Shown piece after piece: positions 8,456-18,008 of a stretch of 64,000 bases of DNA. The notes below the pieces were generated by a model. That model was not told where the DNA came from, did not search any database, and was given only the letters and a program-made list of their open reading frames with translations. The stretch's first letter is position 1; every line of letters starts with the position of its first letter. The stretch is from Paracoccaceae bacterium (GTDB taxonomy: Bacteria; Pseudomonadota; Alphaproteobacteria; Rhodobacterales; Rhodobacteraceae). The stretch spans positions 1 through 64,000 of the forward strand of contig JAHDEX010000014.1 of NCBI GenBank assembly GCA_020628545.1, written 5' to 3'. Both the position numbers and the translations under genes were made by a program.

Positions 8456-10645
8456 ATGCTGGACTACTTTCATGAAGGCGATTTGGTCGCGGTGTTGACC
8501 GCGCAACCGTTGGATCGTCTTCTTGACTACAAGGCGCCTGAGGGCGGATGCCATCTCGGGGCCTTTGTGGAAGTGCCTTTGGGGCCGCGGAAAGTCTTGG
8601 GCGTTGTCTGGGGCGCCGGGCAGGGCGACTATGACCGCAGCAAAATCAGGTCGGTCATTCGCGTGCTGGATGTCGCCCCAATGCGCGACGAAATGCGGAC
8701 CTTTCTGGGCCGCGCTGCCGACTATACGCTGACGCCGATGCACGCAATGCTCCGCCTCGCCACGCGCGCTCCGGGCCTCGGGGACGCACCCGCGATGCGC
8801 AAGATCTACCGGCTGGGCGACAAAGAACCAGATCGTACAACCGCCGCCCGTACCAAGGTGCTGGAGGTTTTGCGCGACTATGGCGGACTGGCTTTCACCC
8901 TGCGTGAGCTGGCGGAAATGGCCGGCGTCGGGACCTCCGTGGTGAAGGGGCTTGCGAAACAGGGTGTCGTGCTGGAGGTCGACGCGCCGCGCGACACACC
9001 TTACCCGCTGCTGGACCCGGATTATGGTGGGAAAGAGTTATCGCCCGATCAAGCGGCAGGCGCCGACGCCTTGCGCACCGACCTGCGCGGCGACAGTTAC
9101 GGTACCACACTGCTGAAAGGTGTCACCGGCTCTGGCAAAACAGAAGTCTACCTCGAGGCGGTCGCTGAATGTCTCCGCATGGGGCGGCAGGCGCTCGTCC
9201 TGCTTCCCGAAATCGCGCTGTCAGGCGAATTCATCACAAGGGTAGAGGCCCGGTTTGGCGCGCGTCCTGCAGAATGGCATTCCGGCGTCACGATGACCGA
9301 ACGCCGCCGCTGTTGGCGCATGGTCGGCCAAGGCGATGCGCAACTGATTGTGGGCGCTCGGTCGGCGCTATTCTTGCCGTTCCAGAACCTTGGTCTGATC
9401 GTGGTCGATGAAGAGCATGACACCTCCTACAAGCAAGAGGATGGCGTCCTCTATAACGCCCGCGACATGGCGGTTTTGCGAGCAGCGATCAATGGCGCGC
9501 AAGTCGTGCTGGCCTCGGCCACGCCATCGCTGGAAAGCTGGGCGAATGTGGAAACAGGCAAATACAAACGGCTCGAACTGACCTCCCGCTTTGGTGAAAG
9601 CGTCATGCCGAAGATGGCGGCGATTGATATGCGCGTAGAGGACGTCCCGGGGGGGCGGTGGGTGTCTCCCACCTTGCGCAAGGCTATCGCGGATCGGTTG
9701 GAGAAAGGGGAACAATCACTGGTCTTCCTTAATCGTCGCGGCTACGCGCCGATCACGCTTTGCCGTGCCTGTGGGCATCAAATCGGCTGTGACGATTGCG
9801 ACGCACGCATGGTTGAACACCGGTTTCTGAAGCGGTTGATGTGCCACCAGTGTGGTGAGACGAAGCCGATGCCCACCCAGTGCCCCTCTTGCGCAGCGGA
9901 AGACAAGCTCAGCGCAGTTGGCCCCGGCGTGGAACGGATGGGCGAAGAGATCACCGCCCTCTTCCCAGAAGCCCGCGTCGCGGTTTTGTCGTCTGACCTC
10001 TACGGTTCGGCCCGTGCGATGAAGGCGCATATCGAAGAGATTGCGGAGGGTGGCACGGACATAATTATCGGAACGCAGTTGGTGGCCAAAGGTCACAACT
10101 TTCCATTGCTGACCTTGGTGGGCGTGATCGATGCTGATTTAGGATTGCAGGGCTCTGACCTGCGTGCGGCGGAACGCACCTTCCAATTGATGCGCCAGGT
10201 TGCAGGCCGCGCGGGGCGCGCCGACAAACCGGGCGAGGCGCTTTTGCAAACATATCAACCCGAACACGCGGTGATCCGGTCAATCCTGGCGGGGGATGAG
10301 GAGGCGTTCTGGGCTGCCGAAGCGGCCGAACGCAAAGCCGCAGGTGTACCGCCTTATGGCCGTATGGCAGGGATCATTCTTTCGGGGCCGTCAGTGGATG
10401 AAGTATTTGATCTGGGCAATGCCATGGCCCGGCAGGATCAGGCGCTTCGCCAGATCGGTGCGCAAGTCTTCGGACCAGCCCCCGCACCAATTGCGCGCGT
10501 GCGCGGTCGCCACCGCGTGCGATTGCTGGTGAAGGCGGAGAAGGGCGCGCCCCTGCAGAGTGCCTTGGCGCGCTGGGCCGGGCAATTCCGGTTGAAGGGT
10601 GAGCTACGCATGGCCATCGATATCGATCCGCAGAGTTTTTATTGA
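8456..10645 (+). CDS. priA: Primosomal protein N' (PriA helicase)
   Basis: PriA restarts stalled replication forks by recognising branched DNA and reloading the replicative helicase. The 729-residue protein has the 3'BD and winged-helix N-terminal domains, a Walker A motif GVTGSGKTEVYLEAV near residues 222-236, the DEEH box in LIVVDEEHDTSYKQ, and the zinc-binding insertion with eight cysteines (CRACGHQIGCDDCDA ... CHQCGETKPMPTQCPSC). Helicase motifs V and VI follow (GTQLVAKGHNFP, QVAGRAGRADKPG). The ATG starts directly after the LysE-gene stop. Size and motif set are complete. Confidence 0.96.
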   Translation: MLDYFHEGDLVAVLTAQPLDRLLDYKAPEGGCHLGAFVEVPLGPRKVLGVVWGAGQGDYDRSKIRSVIRVLDVAPMRDEMRTFLGRAADYTLTPMHAMLRLATRAPGLGDAPAMRKIYRLGDKEPDRTTAARTKVLEVLRDYGGLAFTLRELAEMAGVGTSVVKGLAKQGVVLEVDAPRDTPYPLLDPDYGGKELSPDQAAGADALRTDLRGDSYGTTLLKGVTGSGKTEVYLEAVAECLRMGRQALVLLPEIALSGEFITRVEARFGARPAEWHSGVTMTERRRCWRMVGQGDAQLIVGARSALFLPFQNLGLIVVDEEHDTSYKQEDGVLYNARDMAVLRAAINGAQVVLASATPSLESWANVETGKYKRLELTSRFGESVMPKMAAIDMRVEDVPGGRWVSPTLRKAIADRLEKGEQSLVFLNRRGYAPITLCRACGHQIGCDDCDARMVEHRFLKRLMCHQCGETKPMPTQCPSCAAEDKLSAVGPGVERMGEEITALFPEARVAVLSSDLYGSARAMKAHIEEIAEGGTDIIIGTQLVAKGHNFPLLTLVGVIDADLGLQGSDLRAAERTFQLMRQVAGRAGRADKPGEALLQTYQPEHAVIRSILAGDEEAFWAAEAAERKAAGVPPYGRMAGIILSGPSVDEVFDLGNAMARQDQALRQIGAQVFGPAPAPIARVRGRHRVRLLVKAEKGAPLQSALARWAGQFRLKGELRMAIDIDPQSFY

Positions 10646-10753
10646 ATATGCTGGCGTAGCCTAGATTTCATCCTGACGCCCAAGTTTGTTGGGAATAATT
10701 CCGGCCCTCTGCTGTACCTTCCCATCTTCAAGAAATAGGCGTAGGGCTTCGCT

Positions 10754-11980
10754 ATGCGCACCTTCCAATTATCAGACGCCCGGTCGTTGCCGCTTTTGCA
10801 GCGGCCTATCACGCTCCTGTTCCTCATGGGAATGGCGCTGCCGATCTCGTTTGCCACGTGGTCTGCACTTCTCAATAACTTTGTCATTGAAGTCGCTGAC
10901 TTCGACGGGGCCGATATTGGCTGGCTGCACACCGTGCGCGAGATTCCGGGCTTCTTTGCCATCGGTGTGATCGCAATCCTGATGTTCATGCGAGAACAGG
11001 TACTGGGGATCGTGGCACTTATTATGCTGGGCGTGGCCACGGCGCTGACGGCCTACTTCCCGTCGATGGGCGGCATCCTGACGCTGACCATGCTGTCGTC
11101 CATCGGGTTCCATTACTTTGAGACGGTCAATCAGTCCCTGCAGCTACAATGGATCGACAAGGCACGCGCGCCGCAGATGTTGGGCTGGTTGGTGGCGGCA
11201 GGATCGGGGGCCACGCTGGTGGCCTATGTGTTGATTGTCCTGACGTGGAAGACCTACGACCTTAGCTACGCGTTCGTCTATATGACGGCTGGCGGCATCA
11301 CGACCGGCATCGCGATCTTTGCATACTTCGCCTATCCGCAGTTTGAGACGCCACATCCGCAGCACAAGACGCTGATCCTGCGTAAGCGCTATTGGCTCTA
11401 TTACGCGCTGCAGTTCATGTCGGGCGCGCGCAGGCAGATCTTTGTAGTTTTTGCGGGCTTCATGATGGTGGAACTGTTTGGTTTGGAAGTCCACGAGATC
11501 ACACAACTCTACCTCATCAACCTCGTTATCAACATTATCTTCGCGCCGTTGATGGGGCGGCTGGTCAGCGTGTTTGGCGAACGTCGCGCCCTGCTTTTTG
11601 AATACGCAGGTCTGATGCTCGTGTTTCTGGCTTACGGCGGGGTCTACTACTTTGGTTGGGGTGTTCTGTTTGCGGCGTTTCTTTATGTGGTCGATCACAT
11701 CTTCTTTGCGCTGGCGCTTGCGTTGAAGACGTACTTTCAGAAGATTGCCGATCCGCAAGACATCGCGCCAACCGCCGCGGTGGCCTTTACGATAAACCAT
11801 ATTGCCGCCGTCTTTCTGCCGGCTGCCTTAGGTTATCTGTGGTTGACCTCTCCGGCTGCTGTTTTCTTCCTTGCCGCGGGTATGGCCGGTGTCTCGTTTG
11901 GTCTCGCACTTTTGATCCCACGCCATCCTGCCCCGGGGTATGAGACGCGGCTGCAGCCGCCTGTGGTTGCGGCAGAATAG
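10754..11980 (+). CDS. MFS transporter
   Basis: This 408-residue inner-membrane protein has about twelve transmembrane helices in two halves separated by a basic cytoplasmic loop (PQHKTLILRKRYWLY, about residues 208-222), the major facilitator layout. The substrate is not recognisable. The start ATG has AGGG about eight bases upstream. An imperfect GC-rich hairpin (11980-12004) follows the stop but has no T-run. It stands alone between priA and msrA. Confidence 0.85.
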   Translation: MRTFQLSDARSLPLLQRPITLLFLMGMALPISFATWSALLNNFVIEVADFDGADIGWLHTVREIPGFFAIGVIAILMFMREQVLGIVALIMLGVATALTAYFPSMGGILTLTMLSSIGFHYFETVNQSLQLQWIDKARAPQMLGWLVAAGSGATLVAYVLIVLTWKTYDLSYAFVYMTAGGITTGIAIFAYFAYPQFETPHPQHKTLILRKRYWLYYALQFMSGARRQIFVVFAGFMMVELFGLEVHEITQLYLINLVINIIFAPLMGRLVSVFGERRALLFEYAGLMLVFLAYGGVYYFGWGVLFAAFLYVVDHIFFALALALKTYFQKIADPQDIAPTAAVAFTINHIAAVFLPAALGYLWLTSPAAVFFLAAGMAGVSFGLALLIPRHPAPGYETRLQPPVVAAE

Positions 11981-12043
11981 CGGGTCCATAGAAAAACGGA
12001 CCGCGCGCGCCTATATCTTGTGAGAACCACAAAAGGAGCGCCC

Positions 12044-12694
12044 ATGTTTTTCATGACTCGTGACAAATCCGAAATGGTCAAAGCGTCAAACGCGCTGCCC
12101 GGCCGCGATCAGCCGATCCCAACCGCCGCAACTCACCACGTTTTCGGCACGCCGCTGACGGGAGATGTCCCGGAGGGGCATGAAGAAGCGATGTTCGGTA
12201 TGGGCTGTTTCTGGGGTGTGGAACGGATGTTTTGGAAGCTGCCGGGTGTGACATCCACTATGGTGGGTTACGCTGGTGGGTACACGCCAAATGCTACTTA
12301 TGAAGAAGTATGCAGCGGCAAAACCGGCCACAACGAGGTGGTGCGCGTAATCTATAATCCGACCGTGATTAGCTACGATCAGCTGTTGCAGGTGTTTTGG
12401 GAAGGGCATGATCCGACCCAGGGGATGCGGCAGGGCAATGACCGCGGCACGCAATATCGCTCGGGCATTTACACCTATTCGGACGCGCAGGCCAAAGCTG
12501 CAGAGGCAAGCAAGGCCGCCTTTGCGCCGCGTCTCTCGAAGGCGGGTTATGGCGCGATCACGACCGAAATTCTGCCTGCGCCCGCGTTTTACTTTGCTGA
12601 GGACTATCACCAGCAATATCTGTCGAAGAATCCGAACGGCTATTGCGGGATCGGTGGCACAGGCGTGACCTGTCCGATTGGTGTTGGGGTATAG
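12044..12694 (+). CDS. msrA: Peptide-methionine (S)-S-oxide reductase MsrA
   Basis: MsrA reduces the S-epimer of methionine sulfoxide in oxidised proteins. The nucleophilic cysteine is in [13 protein letters not shown], followed by the family motifs [15 protein letters not shown] and [24 protein letters not shown]-terminal recycling cysteines are in [13 protein letters not shown]. The 216 residues include the N-terminal extension seen in E. coli-type MsrA. ATG at 12044 has a strong AAAGGAG ribosome-binding site; the frame extends upstream only as non-family sequence. Confidence 0.95.
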   Translation: MFFMTRDKSEMVKASNALPGRDQPIPTAATHHVFGTPLTGDVPEGHEEAMFGMGCFWGVERMFWKLPGVTSTMVGYAGGYTPNATYEEVCSGKTGHNEVVRVIYNPTVISYDQLLQVFWEGHDPTQGMRQGNDRGTQYRSGIYTYSDAQAKAAEASKAAFAPRLSKAGYGAITTEILPAPAFYFAEDYHQQYLSKNPNGYCGIGGTGVTCPIGVGV

Positions 12695-12782
12695 CGGCGC
12701 GTCGAGAAGATTTGCAGACGCTCCCGTTGACCTGTGGGGCGCCCGGGCGTAACGCGGGCGCACTTGCAGAAGGCGACCGATC

Positions 12783-13652
12783 ATGACCACGTTTACCGCG
12801 CTGACCACGCTTCCCGGAGAAGACCTTGCGACCCAGTTGGGTGACGCGCTTGAGGCGCTTGACCCAGCGCCGACAGGTGTTGGGGTGTTTGAGGTCGAAG
12901 ATGGCTCTGGCCTGTGGGAGGTCGGCGCCTATTTCAACGAGGCTCCTGACATTGCCGGGCTTGAAGTGTTGACCACACTTTATGGTGTGAAGTCATTCAC
13001 GGTTTCCGAACTGCCAGAAACCGACTGGGTTGCCCACGTGCGGCGCGAGTTGTCGCCTGTCCCCGCCGGACGTTTTTTTGTCTACGGCAGTCACGACGCC
13101 GATAAAGTCCCGGCTGGAAGCACGCCGCTGTTGATCGAAGCGGCGATGGCCTTTGGCACCGGGCACCACGGAACGACCTTGGGCTGTCTGCAGGCATTTG
13201 ATCGCATGGTGGAGAAGGGGTTCTCTGAGGGAAGAGTAGTCGACATCGGATGCGGTACGGCCGTGCTCGGCATGGCGGCGGCGACAATTGTGCCGCAGAT
13301 TGTTTTGGCAAGCGACATTGACCCTGTGGCCGTGGACGTCGCCAAAGCGAACGTGACTGCAAACGGCCTAGACGGGCAGGTCGAATGCTTTTTAGCAGCG
13401 GGGTTTGATCATCCCACACTGTCCGAGGCGGCCCCGTTTGACCTGATCTTCGCTAATATCCTGAAAGGGCCGTTGATCGGCCTTGCTCCTGCCATGTGGG
13501 AAGCCTCTTCTAAGGGAGGTACCGTGATTCTTTCCGGTATTCTCAACGAACAAGCCGCTGAGGTGATCGGTATCTATGAGGGAATTGGATACAATCTGGA
13601 ACATCACGATCAGATTGTTGAGTGGAGCACGCTAACTTTGCGGAAAACTTGA
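12783..13652 (+). CDS. prmA: Ribosomal protein L11 methyltransferase
   Basis: PrmA trimethylates lysines of ribosomal protein L11 using S-adenosylmethionine. The 289-residue protein has the N-terminal substrate-recognition domain and a class I methyltransferase domain with VVDIGCGTAVLGMAAA (motif I, about residues 152-167), LASDIDPVAVDVAKANVTANG and the catalytic-loop motif FDLIFANILKGPLI. The preceding gap (12695-12782) contains a GC-rich hairpin at 12739-12761 without a T-run. An AAGGCGA ribosome-binding region precedes the ATG. Confidence 0.92.
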   Translation: MTTFTALTTLPGEDLATQLGDALEALDPAPTGVGVFEVEDGSGLWEVGAYFNEAPDIAGLEVLTTLYGVKSFTVSELPETDWVAHVRRELSPVPAGRFFVYGSHDADKVPAGSTPLLIEAAMAFGTGHHGTTLGCLQAFDRMVEKGFSEGRVVDIGCGTAVLGMAAATIVPQIVLASDIDPVAVDVAKANVTANGLDGQVECFLAAGFDHPTLSEAAPFDLIFANILKGPLIGLAPAMWEASSKGGTVILSGILNEQAAEVIGIYEGIGYNLEHHDQIVEWSTLTLRKT

Positions 13653-13754
13653 TCCGTTTGAGGCTAAACCCGGACCTGCCCCATTGTTGCCACATTTCAG
13701 AAGCAATTTTGACAAGTAATTTGATAGAGTATCTGGAACGTTTACGAGGACCCC

Positions 13755-14105
13755 ATGGCCTACTACGCAAATTCTGAATTCGAAAAGCGGATGCGCAAAG
13801 TTGTGAAGCGTCACAACCGTTTGGCGACGTCTGGTGTCGTTCACAAGATGCTGCCAGATGGGTTGGTCGTTGCAAAGCCACGCATCTATAACCCGCGCTT
13901 CCCTTGGTTCGGTCTGGTTTCGCTCGTGGCTGCAGTCTTCCTCTTCAAAGGATATTTGCACTTCGCACTCGGTGCAGCCGACTACGCGGCACGCACAGAT
14001 GTCCTCCTTGGCGGTACGATCCTCGAGCAGGCAGGCGGCCTGGCAATGTTTGCCGATCCTGTGACGCTGACAGTTTCTCAGATATTCACGATGTTGATGG
14101 GCTAA
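13755..14105 (+). CDS. Conserved small membrane protein, function unknown
   Basis: I do not recognise a named family, although the protein looks like one shared by Rhodobacteraceae. It has 116 residues, with a basic N-terminal third (EKRMRKVVKRHNR), one clear transmembrane helix (FGLVSLVAAVFLFKGYLHFAL, about residues 52-71) and a weakly hydrophobic C-terminal part. The start ATG has GAGGA upstream. It is followed by a perfect palindromic terminator shared with the convergent DUF1127 gene. Codon use looks like that of its neighbours. Confidence 0.75.
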   Translation: MAYYANSEFEKRMRKVVKRHNRLATSGVVHKMLPDGLVVAKPRIYNPRFPWFGLVSLVAAVFLFKGYLHFALGAADYAARTDVLLGGTILEQAGGLAMFADPVTLTVSQIFTMLMG

Positions 14106-14133
14106 GCTTTTCTCCATCGTTGTTCGGAAATGA

Positions 14134-14165
14134 AAAAGCCGGTCAGATTAATCTGACCGGCTTTT
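14134..14165. terminator. Bidirectional rho-independent terminator (perfect 32-base palindrome)
   Basis: AAAAGCCGGTCAGATT is followed immediately by its exact reverse complement, giving a GC-centred stem flanked by A- and T-runs on both sides. It sits between the converging small membrane-protein gene (plus) and the DUF1127 gene (minus) and can serve both. Confidence 0.88.
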
Positions 14166-14192
14166 CTGTTTTGTGACTTCGTGCTTCGGAAA

Positions 14193-14384
14193 TCAGAAGT
14201 TCGCGACGTCACGTGGTGTCAAACCGATGTCGTCCAACTCGCGCGCGGTCAGTTCCATCAGCGCTTTGCGGGTCATGCGACGGTCGTTCCAGTCGATGAT
14301 GGCGCCGACGACTTTGGCGAAGAAGCTTGTGTCGGATGCGCCGCGCGATGCGACGACAGGGCGGGATGTGTCAATTGCGGCCAT
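14193..14384 (-). CDS. DUF1127 domain protein
   Basis: This small protein of about 63 residues ends in the DUF1127 (YjiS-like) motif DWNDRRMTRKALMELTARELDDIGLTPRDV. Alphaproteobacterial members of the family are small, arginine-rich and in some species affect stress physiology or RNA turnover; no function can be assigned here. ATG at 14384 is chosen because a CTGGAGA ribosome-binding site stands 7 bases upstream; ATG at 14390 would be too close to it. It is divergent from ruvC across a 320-base gap. Confidence 0.8.
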   Translation of the reverse strand: MAAIDTSRPVVASRGASDTSFFAKVVGAIIDWNDRRMTRKALMELTARELDDIGLTPRDVANF

Positions 14385-14704
14385 GGCCATTCTCCAGAAG
14401 TGTGCTGCATCGCAGCGTGTCATTGTCTGAGGCGCATGTAGGCCCGTTTTCTGAAGCTGAGAAGTAGCAAAAACTGCATAGGTCATATGCGTTTTCAGAA
14501 TGCCTTATTTTTGAGCGATTTGCCGTTATTTGTCTTTAAAGTCATGTTGTTAGATTATGTTGCATTTACCGTGTGGCGGAGAGGCTGTGCATGGGTTGCG
14601 ACAACTGTATGCATCGTGATGCATTGTACGGGTGATGACTTGGCTCTTGGTATATGTTCGCCTTTTGTGCTAACGCTGACAAAACAACAACGACAGGGCA
14701 GCAA
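14385..14704. promoter_or_regulatory. Divergent intergenic region between the DUF1127 gene and ruvC
   Basis: This 320-base gap holds no supportable gene. The middle (about 14490-14570) is AT-rich. A weak plus-strand promoter candidate is TTGTCT (14530-14535) and GATTAT (14553-14558) with 17-base spacing. A near-perfect inverted repeat, ATGCATC-GT-GATGCAT, is at 14609-14624. A near-consensus SOS box lies at 14656-14670 just before ruvC. Promoter assignments are tentative. Confidence 0.4.
14656..14670 (+). promoter_or_regulatory. Candidate LexA (SOS) box upstream of ruvCAB
   Basis: GTTC-N7-GTGC differs by one base from the alphaproteobacterial LexA box GTTC-N7-GTTC. It lies 35 bases before the ruvC start, a position suited to repression. 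ruvCAB belongs to the SOS response in many bacteria, so the placement is meaningful, but a one-mismatch site can occur by chance. Confidence 0.45.
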
Positions 14705-15211
14705 ATGCGCGTTTTGGGGGTCGATCCAGGCTTGCGCAATATGGGGTGGGGCGTGATCGAGGTGCAGGGCAGCCGCATCAGTCACATCGCCAACGGTATT
14801 GCGCATTCATCGGGGCAGGATTTGGCGGCGCGACTGTTGTCGCTGTTTGAGCAGATGACAGATGTGTTCGCGACCTATCAGCCCGATACGGCGGCGGTTG
14901 AACAGACCTTTGTCAACAAAGACGCAGTCGGCACGTTGAAGCTGGGTCAGGCGCGGGCGATTGCCTTGCTTGTGCCCGCACAGATGGGCATCCCGATTGG
15001 TGAATATGCGCCAAATGCGGTGAAGAAGGCCGTCGTTGGCGTGGGTCACGCCGCCAAACAGCAGATTGACCATATGGTACGGTTGCAATTGCCGGGGGTT
15101 GAGATTGCGGGCGCTGACGCTGCCGATGCGTTGGCGATTGCGATGTGTCATGCGCATCACGCGCAGGCAGCAGGGCATCTGCAGCGCGCAATTGCGAGGG
15201 CGAGCGCATGA
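14705..15211 (+). CDS. ruvC: Holliday junction endonuclease RuvC
   Basis: RuvC cuts Holliday junctions during homologous recombination as part of the RuvABC resolvasome. The 168-residue protein begins with [19 protein letters not shown], containing the first catalytic Asp; the later acidic residues are in [11 protein letters not shown] and [18 protein letters not shown] at 14705 is chosen by homology; the frame extends upstream to 14654 without family sequence. The stop overlaps the ruvA start as ATGA, implying coupled translation. Confidence 0.95.
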   Translation: MRVLGVDPGLRNMGWGVIEVQGSRISHIANGIAHSSGQDLAARLLSLFEQMTDVFATYQPDTAAVEQTFVNKDAVGTLKLGQARAIALLVPAQMGIPIGEYAPNAVKKAVVGVGHAAKQQIDHMVRLQLPGVEIAGADAADALAIAMCHAHHAQAAGHLQRAIARASA

Positions 15212-15864
15212 TCGGCAAAATCAGCGGTGTCATCGACTATCGCGGCCCTGACCATGTACTGATCGATGTGCGCGGGGTTGGGTATGTCGTCTATGTGTCG
15301 GACCGCGTGATGGCGGGTCTGCCGGGGAACGGAGAGGTTGTTGCGCTATTCACGGACTTGCTTGTCCGCGAAGACAACCTGCAGCTTTTTGGGTTCCTGT
15401 CGCTTGTTGAAAAGGAATGGCATCGTTTGCTGATGACGGTGCAGGGGATCGGGGCGAAGGCGTCCATGGCGATCCTGGGCACGCTCGGCGCTGATGGGGT
15501 CAGTCGCGCTGTTGCACTTGGAGATTGGAACGCGATTTCCAAGGCCAAAGGTGTCGGCCCGAAGACGGCACAGAAGGTCATACTTGAATTGAAAGACAAA
15601 GCGCCCACCGTGATGTCGATGGGCGGCACGCTTGCGGAAGCGATGCCGTCTAGTGTCATTGACGTTGGCGATGCCCCAAAACCGGTCAAGGCAAATCCCG
15701 CAGCAAATGCCGCACAGCCAGAGGCACTGTCGGCACTGACGAACCTCGGCTACGCGCCCGGTGATGCGGCAGGTGCCGTGGCCGAAGCGCTTGGTGCAGA
15801 ACCTGACCTTGATACCGCGGGCCTGATCCGCGCGGCCTTGAAGCTTTTGGCGCCGAAAGGGTAA
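15208..15864 (+). CDS. ruvA: Holliday junction branch-migration protein RuvA
   Basis: RuvA binds four-way junctions and targets the RuvB motor to them. The 218-residue protein has the N-terminal OB fold ([13 protein letters not shown]...), the two helix-hairpin-helix motifs of the central domain ([17 protein letters not shown] and [19 protein letters not shown]) and a C-terminal RuvB-binding domain ([23 protein letters not shown]). It overlaps ruvC by 4 bases and precedes ruvB by 9 bases. Confidence 0.95.
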   Translation: MIGKISGVIDYRGPDHVLIDVRGVGYVVYVSDRVMAGLPGNGEVVALFTDLLVREDNLQLFGFLSLVEKEWHRLLMTVQGIGAKASMAILGTLGADGVSRAVALGDWNAISKAKGVGPKTAQKVILELKDKAPTVMSMGGTLAEAMPSSVIDVGDAPKPVKANPAANAAQPEALSALTNLGYAPGDAAGAVAEALGAEPDLDTAGLIRAALKLLAPKG

Positions 15865-15873
15865 GGGACGGTG

Positions 15874-16893
15874 ATGAGCCAACCTGACCCTACCTTGCGC
15901 CCTGACGCCCAGCCCGAAGACGCCGACCGCGCGCTGCGCCCGCAGACGCTTGACGCGTTCATCGGGCAGAAGGAAGCGCGCGCGAACCTCAAGGTCTTCA
16001 TCGAAAGCGCCAAAAAGCGGGGCGAGGCGATGGACCATGCTCTGTTCCATGGGCCTCCGGGATTAGGTAAAACAACACTCGCGCAGATCATGGCGCGAGA
16101 GCTTGGCGTGAATTTTCGCATGACCTCTGGCCCGGTGTTGGCCAAAGCAGGTGATCTGGCCGCGATCCTGACCAACCTCGACGCCCGCGATGTGCTGTTC
16201 ATTGACGAAATCCACCGGCTGAACCCGGCGGTGGAAGAGGTGCTATATCCGGCCCTCGAAGACTTTGAGCTCGACCTCGTGATCGGCGAGGGGCCTGCGG
16301 CGCGGACGGTGCGGATCGAACTCCAGCCCTTTACGCTTGTGGGCGCGACCACCCGGATGGGATTGCTGACAACGCCGCTGCGTGATCGCTTTGGCATTCC
16401 TACGCGGTTGGAATTTTACACCGAAGATGAGCTCAATGAGATCGTCACGCGCGGGGCGCGCCTGATGGGAGCGCCCGCCGAATTCGGTGGCGCGCGCGAG
16501 ATTGCGAAACGTGCGCGTGGCACGCCGCGTATTGCCGGGCGATTACTTCGCCGAGTGGTGGATTTTGCGGTGGTCGAAGGCGACGGGACTGTCACGCAGG
16601 AACTTGCTGATCGGGCGCTCACCCGGCTTGGCGTAGATCACCTTGGTCTTGATAACGCAGACCGGCGCTATCTGCGGCTAATTGCTGAAAGCTATAGCGG
16701 CGGTCCGGTTGGAGTTGAGACGCTTTCGGCGGCCTTGTCCGAAAGCCGCGATAGTCTGGAAGATGTGATTGAGCCCTATTTGCTGCAAAAGGGTTTGATC
16801 CAGCGAACGCCACGCGGACGGATGCTGGCGCAAGCGGCGTGGACACACCTTGGGCTGCAAGCGCCCAAAGGGCAGACCGATTTGTTCGGGTGA
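15874..16893 (+). CDS. ruvB: Holliday junction branch-migration helicase RuvB
   Basis: RuvB is the hexameric AAA+ motor that drives branch migration with RuvA. Walker A is [12 protein letters not shown], Walker B is [11 protein letters not shown], and sensor 1 is [19 protein letters not shown]. The C-terminal winged helix ends in the family-typical [20 protein letters not shown]. The gene has GTG at 15871 and ATG at 15874 in frame; ATG is preferred. The 339-residue length is normal. Confidence 0.96.
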   Translation: MSQPDPTLRPDAQPEDADRALRPQTLDAFIGQKEARANLKVFIESAKKRGEAMDHALFHGPPGLGKTTLAQIMARELGVNFRMTSGPVLAKAGDLAAILTNLDARDVLFIDEIHRLNPAVEEVLYPALEDFELDLVIGEGPAARTVRIELQPFTLVGATTRMGLLTTPLRDRFGIPTRLEFYTEDELNEIVTRGARLMGAPAEFGGAREIAKRARGTPRIAGRLLRRVVDFAVVEGDGTVTQELADRALTRLGVDHLGLDNADRRYLRLIAESYSGGPVGVETLSAALSESRDSLEDVIEPYLLQKGLIQRTPRGRMLAQAAWTHLGLQAPKGQTDLFG

Positions 16894-16900
16894 CGTCGTG

Positions 16901-17524
16901 ATGGATCAAGACGCGGTTGCGGCCCTCTTTACCCGGGCAGACGGCACCTACCTTTGCGCGCGTTGGGGCAGGCCGATTGTGCCGGTTGTCTTTGGTGTCG
17001 ACGACGCGACGTTGGCTGTGTTCAAGGGCGCGATTGAAGCGGTGGTCACACTGGCCCAGCATCAGATGGCCGAAACGGACCCGGAGTTGGGCGCGAACCT
17101 GATGGTGTTCTTTTGCCGGGACTGGGATGAACTGCCAGAGGTGCCGCATCTGGAAAAGCTGGTCCCGGACTTGTTGCCGTTGGTGGCGAAACTCAAGGGT
17201 GCTGACGCGAACCAATATCGGATATTCCGGTTTGATGAGGCAGGCGCAATTCGCGCGGCTTTCGTCTTTCTGCGGATGGATGAACATCTCGCACAGGTGT
17301 CCGCTGATACGCTTGCCCTGTCACAAGCGGTGCAAACGATCCTGCTTTGGTCCGACATGGCGTTTCGAGAGACGGCGCCGCTGGCTGTGGTCAACGGTAA
17401 CACAGTGTTACGACCTGACATCTCAAGTGTGGTGCGCGCGGCCTATGATCTGGTGATGCCAGTCGCCGCACAAGACCCATCACATGCGCTGCGTCTCTCG
17501 GCACGGATCGGGAAATTGCAATGA
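16901..17524 (+). CDS. Conserved hypothetical protein between ruvB and ybgC
   Basis: I do not recognise a named domain. The soluble-looking 207-residue protein has no signal peptide or membrane helix. It contains acidic surface stretches (ETDPELGANLMVFFCRDWDELPEVPHLE) and ends in a basic RLSARIGKLQ. ATG at 16901 is 7 bases after the ruvB stop, and its own stop overlaps the ybgC start as ATGA, so it is tightly embedded in a ruv-tol transcript. Position suggests it is expressed with both modules, but no function follows from that. Confidence 0.75.
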   Translation: MDQDAVAALFTRADGTYLCARWGRPIVPVVFGVDDATLAVFKGAIEAVVTLAQHQMAETDPELGANLMVFFCRDWDELPEVPHLEKLVPDLLPLVAKLKGADANQYRIFRFDEAGAIRAAFVFLRMDEHLAQVSADTLALSQAVQTILLWSDMAFRETAPLAVVNGNTVLRPDISSVVRAAYDLVMPVAAQDPSHALRLSARIGKLQ

Positions 17525-17907
17525 CACATCAGTTGCCAGTGAAGGTCTATTACGAAGACACCGACATGGGTGGCGTCGTCTATTATGCCAATTACCTCAA
17601 GTTCATCGAACGCGCGCGGTCTGAGATTGTGGAGGAGCTGGGCGTTGATCAGCTTGAAATGAAGGCCAATGGCTTGGTTTTCGTCGTGACGCGTGTGGTG
17701 GCCGATTACCTCGCGCCCGCGCAAATGGGCGACAAGCTGATCGTGCAGACAACCCATTGGGCCGCGTCGCCGGTACGGTGGATGTTTGATCAGCAGGTCT
17801 GGCGCGGCGATCAATGCCTCTTCAAGGCAGAGGTCACTGCCGTTTGCATGACGACGGCGGGCAAGCCTGCGCGCCTCCCGGCGGAGCTTCGCGCAAAACT
17901 AGCGTAA
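17521..17907 (+). CDS. ybgC: Tol-Pal-associated acyl-CoA thioesterase YbgC
   Basis: YbgC is a hot-dog-fold thioesterase encoded at the head of most tol-pal operons. The catalytic motif is visible near the start as YYEDTDMGGVVYYANYLKFIERAR, with the active Asp in the DTD segment. The 128-residue length is normal. It overlaps the unknown upstream gene by 4 bases and lies 101 bases before tolQ. Confidence 0.92.
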   Translation: MTHQLPVKVYYEDTDMGGVVYYANYLKFIERARSEIVEELGVDQLEMKANGLVFVVTRVVADYLAPAQMGDKLIVQTTHWAASPVRWMFDQQVWRGDQCLFKAEVTAVCMTTAGKPARLPAELRAKLA

Positions 17908-18008
17908 TTCCCCCCAAATGTGATGCAGAGCGTGATGGATTTCCGCTGGTGCATCCGTTAGTTTGCCTCGCAACAGAGCCCGCAAAGGGCCTAACAGAGC
18001 AGGCGGTC

